Shown one piece after another: positions 5,127-5,550 of a DNA stretch of 5,550 nt (within the stretch, counting starts at the first letter, position 1; each line of letters starts with the position of its first letter). Where the stretch lies: the NCBI GenBank assembly GCA_023412515.1, contig JAEYNO010000410.1, forward strand, positions 1-5,550. Direction: 5' to 3'. The notes beneath the pieces are model-generated. The model was not told where the DNA came from. It made no database searches and saw only the letters and a program-made list of their open reading frames with translations. Made by a program: the position numbers and the translations under genes. This DNA comes from Actinomycetes bacterium. Lineage in GTDB: Bacteria; Actinomycetota; Actinomycetes; Actinomycetales; Cellulomonadaceae.

Positions 5127-5550
5127 TCAGGTCGCGTCCCACAGCAGCCGGTGGAACGCGATCCGGTCGGCGTCCGGGTCGACGCCGTAGGCCGCGTACA
5201 CCGTGCCGGCGTACCCGGGGCCGTAGTTCCACTCGGTGCTCCACGCGGCGACCGCGAGGTCCGCCCAGCGGTCGGCGACGCCCAGGCTGCCGAGGTCGAC
5301 GTGCGCGGCCCACCGCCCGTCGTCGGCGATGAGCGTGTTGGGCGCGCACGCGTCGCCGTGGCACACGACGAGCAGGTCGACGTCGGGGACGTCGCGCAGC
5401 CGGGCGCGCGCCTCGGCGACCGTGAGGTCCCGGTGCTCGGGCGACCACCCGGCCGGGGTGTCGCCCCCGTCGAGGTGCTCCAGCGCGCGCTCGACGCGCT
5501 CGGCGGTCGACCAGGAGAACGGGCAGTCGCCGACGGGCAGCGCGTCGTGC
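5127..5550 (-). CDS. APH(3')-like phosphotransferase (C-terminal part only)
   Basis: The frame is open to the right edge, giving the last 140 residues; the ATP-binding N-lobe is outside. The visible part starts HDALPVGDCPFSWS, resembling the 'L-H-x-L-P-V-x-x-C-P-F' segment of aminoglycoside 3'-phosphotransferases. It continues with the catalytic loop CHGDACAPNTLI (base Asp in HGD, metal-binding Asn), the metal-binding aspartate in HVDLGSLGVADRWADLAVA, then EWNYGPGY and YGVDPDADRIAFHRLLWDAT. HGDACxPN and the G-x-LGVADR segment are strong APH(3') signatures. The C-terminus ends W-D-A-T and lacks the D-E-F-F tail that helps bind aminoglycosides in classical APH(3') enzymes, so the substrate may differ; resistance should not be assumed. 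An ATG at 5366 just before HGD is internal, because the similarity clearly runs upstream of it. The gene precedes the helicase by 28 bp. Confidence 0.88.
   Translation of the reverse strand, partial: HDALPVGDCPFSWSTAERVERALEHLDGGDTPAGWSPEHRDLTVAEARARLRDVPDVDLLVVCHGDACAPNTLIADDGRWAAHVDLGSLGVADRWADLAVAAWSTEWNYGPGYAGTVYAAYGVDPDADRIAFHRLLWDAT

Noticed and set aside
2030..5332. A 1100-codon open frame on the plus strand
   Set aside because: It runs antisense across the helicase and parts of its neighbours, is full of Arg/Val/His/Ala low-complexity sequence with no domain, and is explained by GC-ending codons suppressing stops on the opposite strand.
5127..5366. A complete 79-residue protein starting at ATG 5366
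   Set aside because: The start falls directly before the catalytic HGD motif, and recognisable phosphotransferase sequence continues upstream to the window edge; it is the tail of a longer gene.
1..5550. Mobile element, CRISPR, phage or toxin-antitoxin system
   Set aside because: No transposase, integrase, direct-repeat array, target-site duplication or composition break is visible; all recognised genes look like ordinary chromosomal ones.

Overview
This 5.55 kb window is very GC-rich, and its codons end almost always in G or C. Gene content and promoter style (TANNNT -10 boxes placed for leaderless transcripts) suggest a high-GC actinobacterium. A Cellulomonas-like member of the Micrococcales is my best guess, but this is inferred from general resemblance and not from a marker gene. 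I see no rRNA, tRNA, CRISPR array, insertion sequence or phage gene. The window reads as ordinary chromosome, with some interesting detail in one regulatory region.

Layout, left to right. (1) Bases 1-98, minus strand: the first 32 codons of a YggS-type PLP-binding protein gene that runs off the left edge. (2) A 132-bp divergent spacer. (3) 231-782, plus: a YqgE/AlgH family protein. (4) 848-1246, plus: a small YccF membrane protein made of two similar halves. Its stop codon overlaps that of the next gene, which converges on it. (5) 1243-1743, minus: YbaK, a Cys-tRNA(Pro) deacylase-type editing protein. (6) 1772-2392, minus: a VIT1/CCC1-type metal transporter that lacks most of the usual cytoplasmic metal-binding domain. 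(7) 2393-2509: a regulatory spacer with a good leaderless promoter for the transporter and two candidate DtxR/IdeR-type iron boxes. (8) 2510-5098, minus: a large Ski2-like DEAD/DEAH-box helicase with a DUF3516-type C-terminal region. (9) 5127-5550, minus: the C-terminal 140 residues of an APH(3')-like phosphotransferase that runs off the right edge.

The four genes on the right (phosphotransferase, helicase, transporter, ybaK) all point left. The gap is 28 bp between phosphotransferase and helicase, and 28 bp between transporter and ybaK, so each pair may be co-transcribed. The 117-bp spacer between the pairs carries its own promoter. I see no single pathway uniting the genes: they are housekeeping functions in tRNA editing, RNA metabolism, PLP homeostasis and metal homeostasis. 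The observation most worth following is the transporter lacking its metal-binding domain together with the tandem iron-box-like sites just upstream of its promoter. Their position is one from which an iron-loaded regulator could activate transcription.
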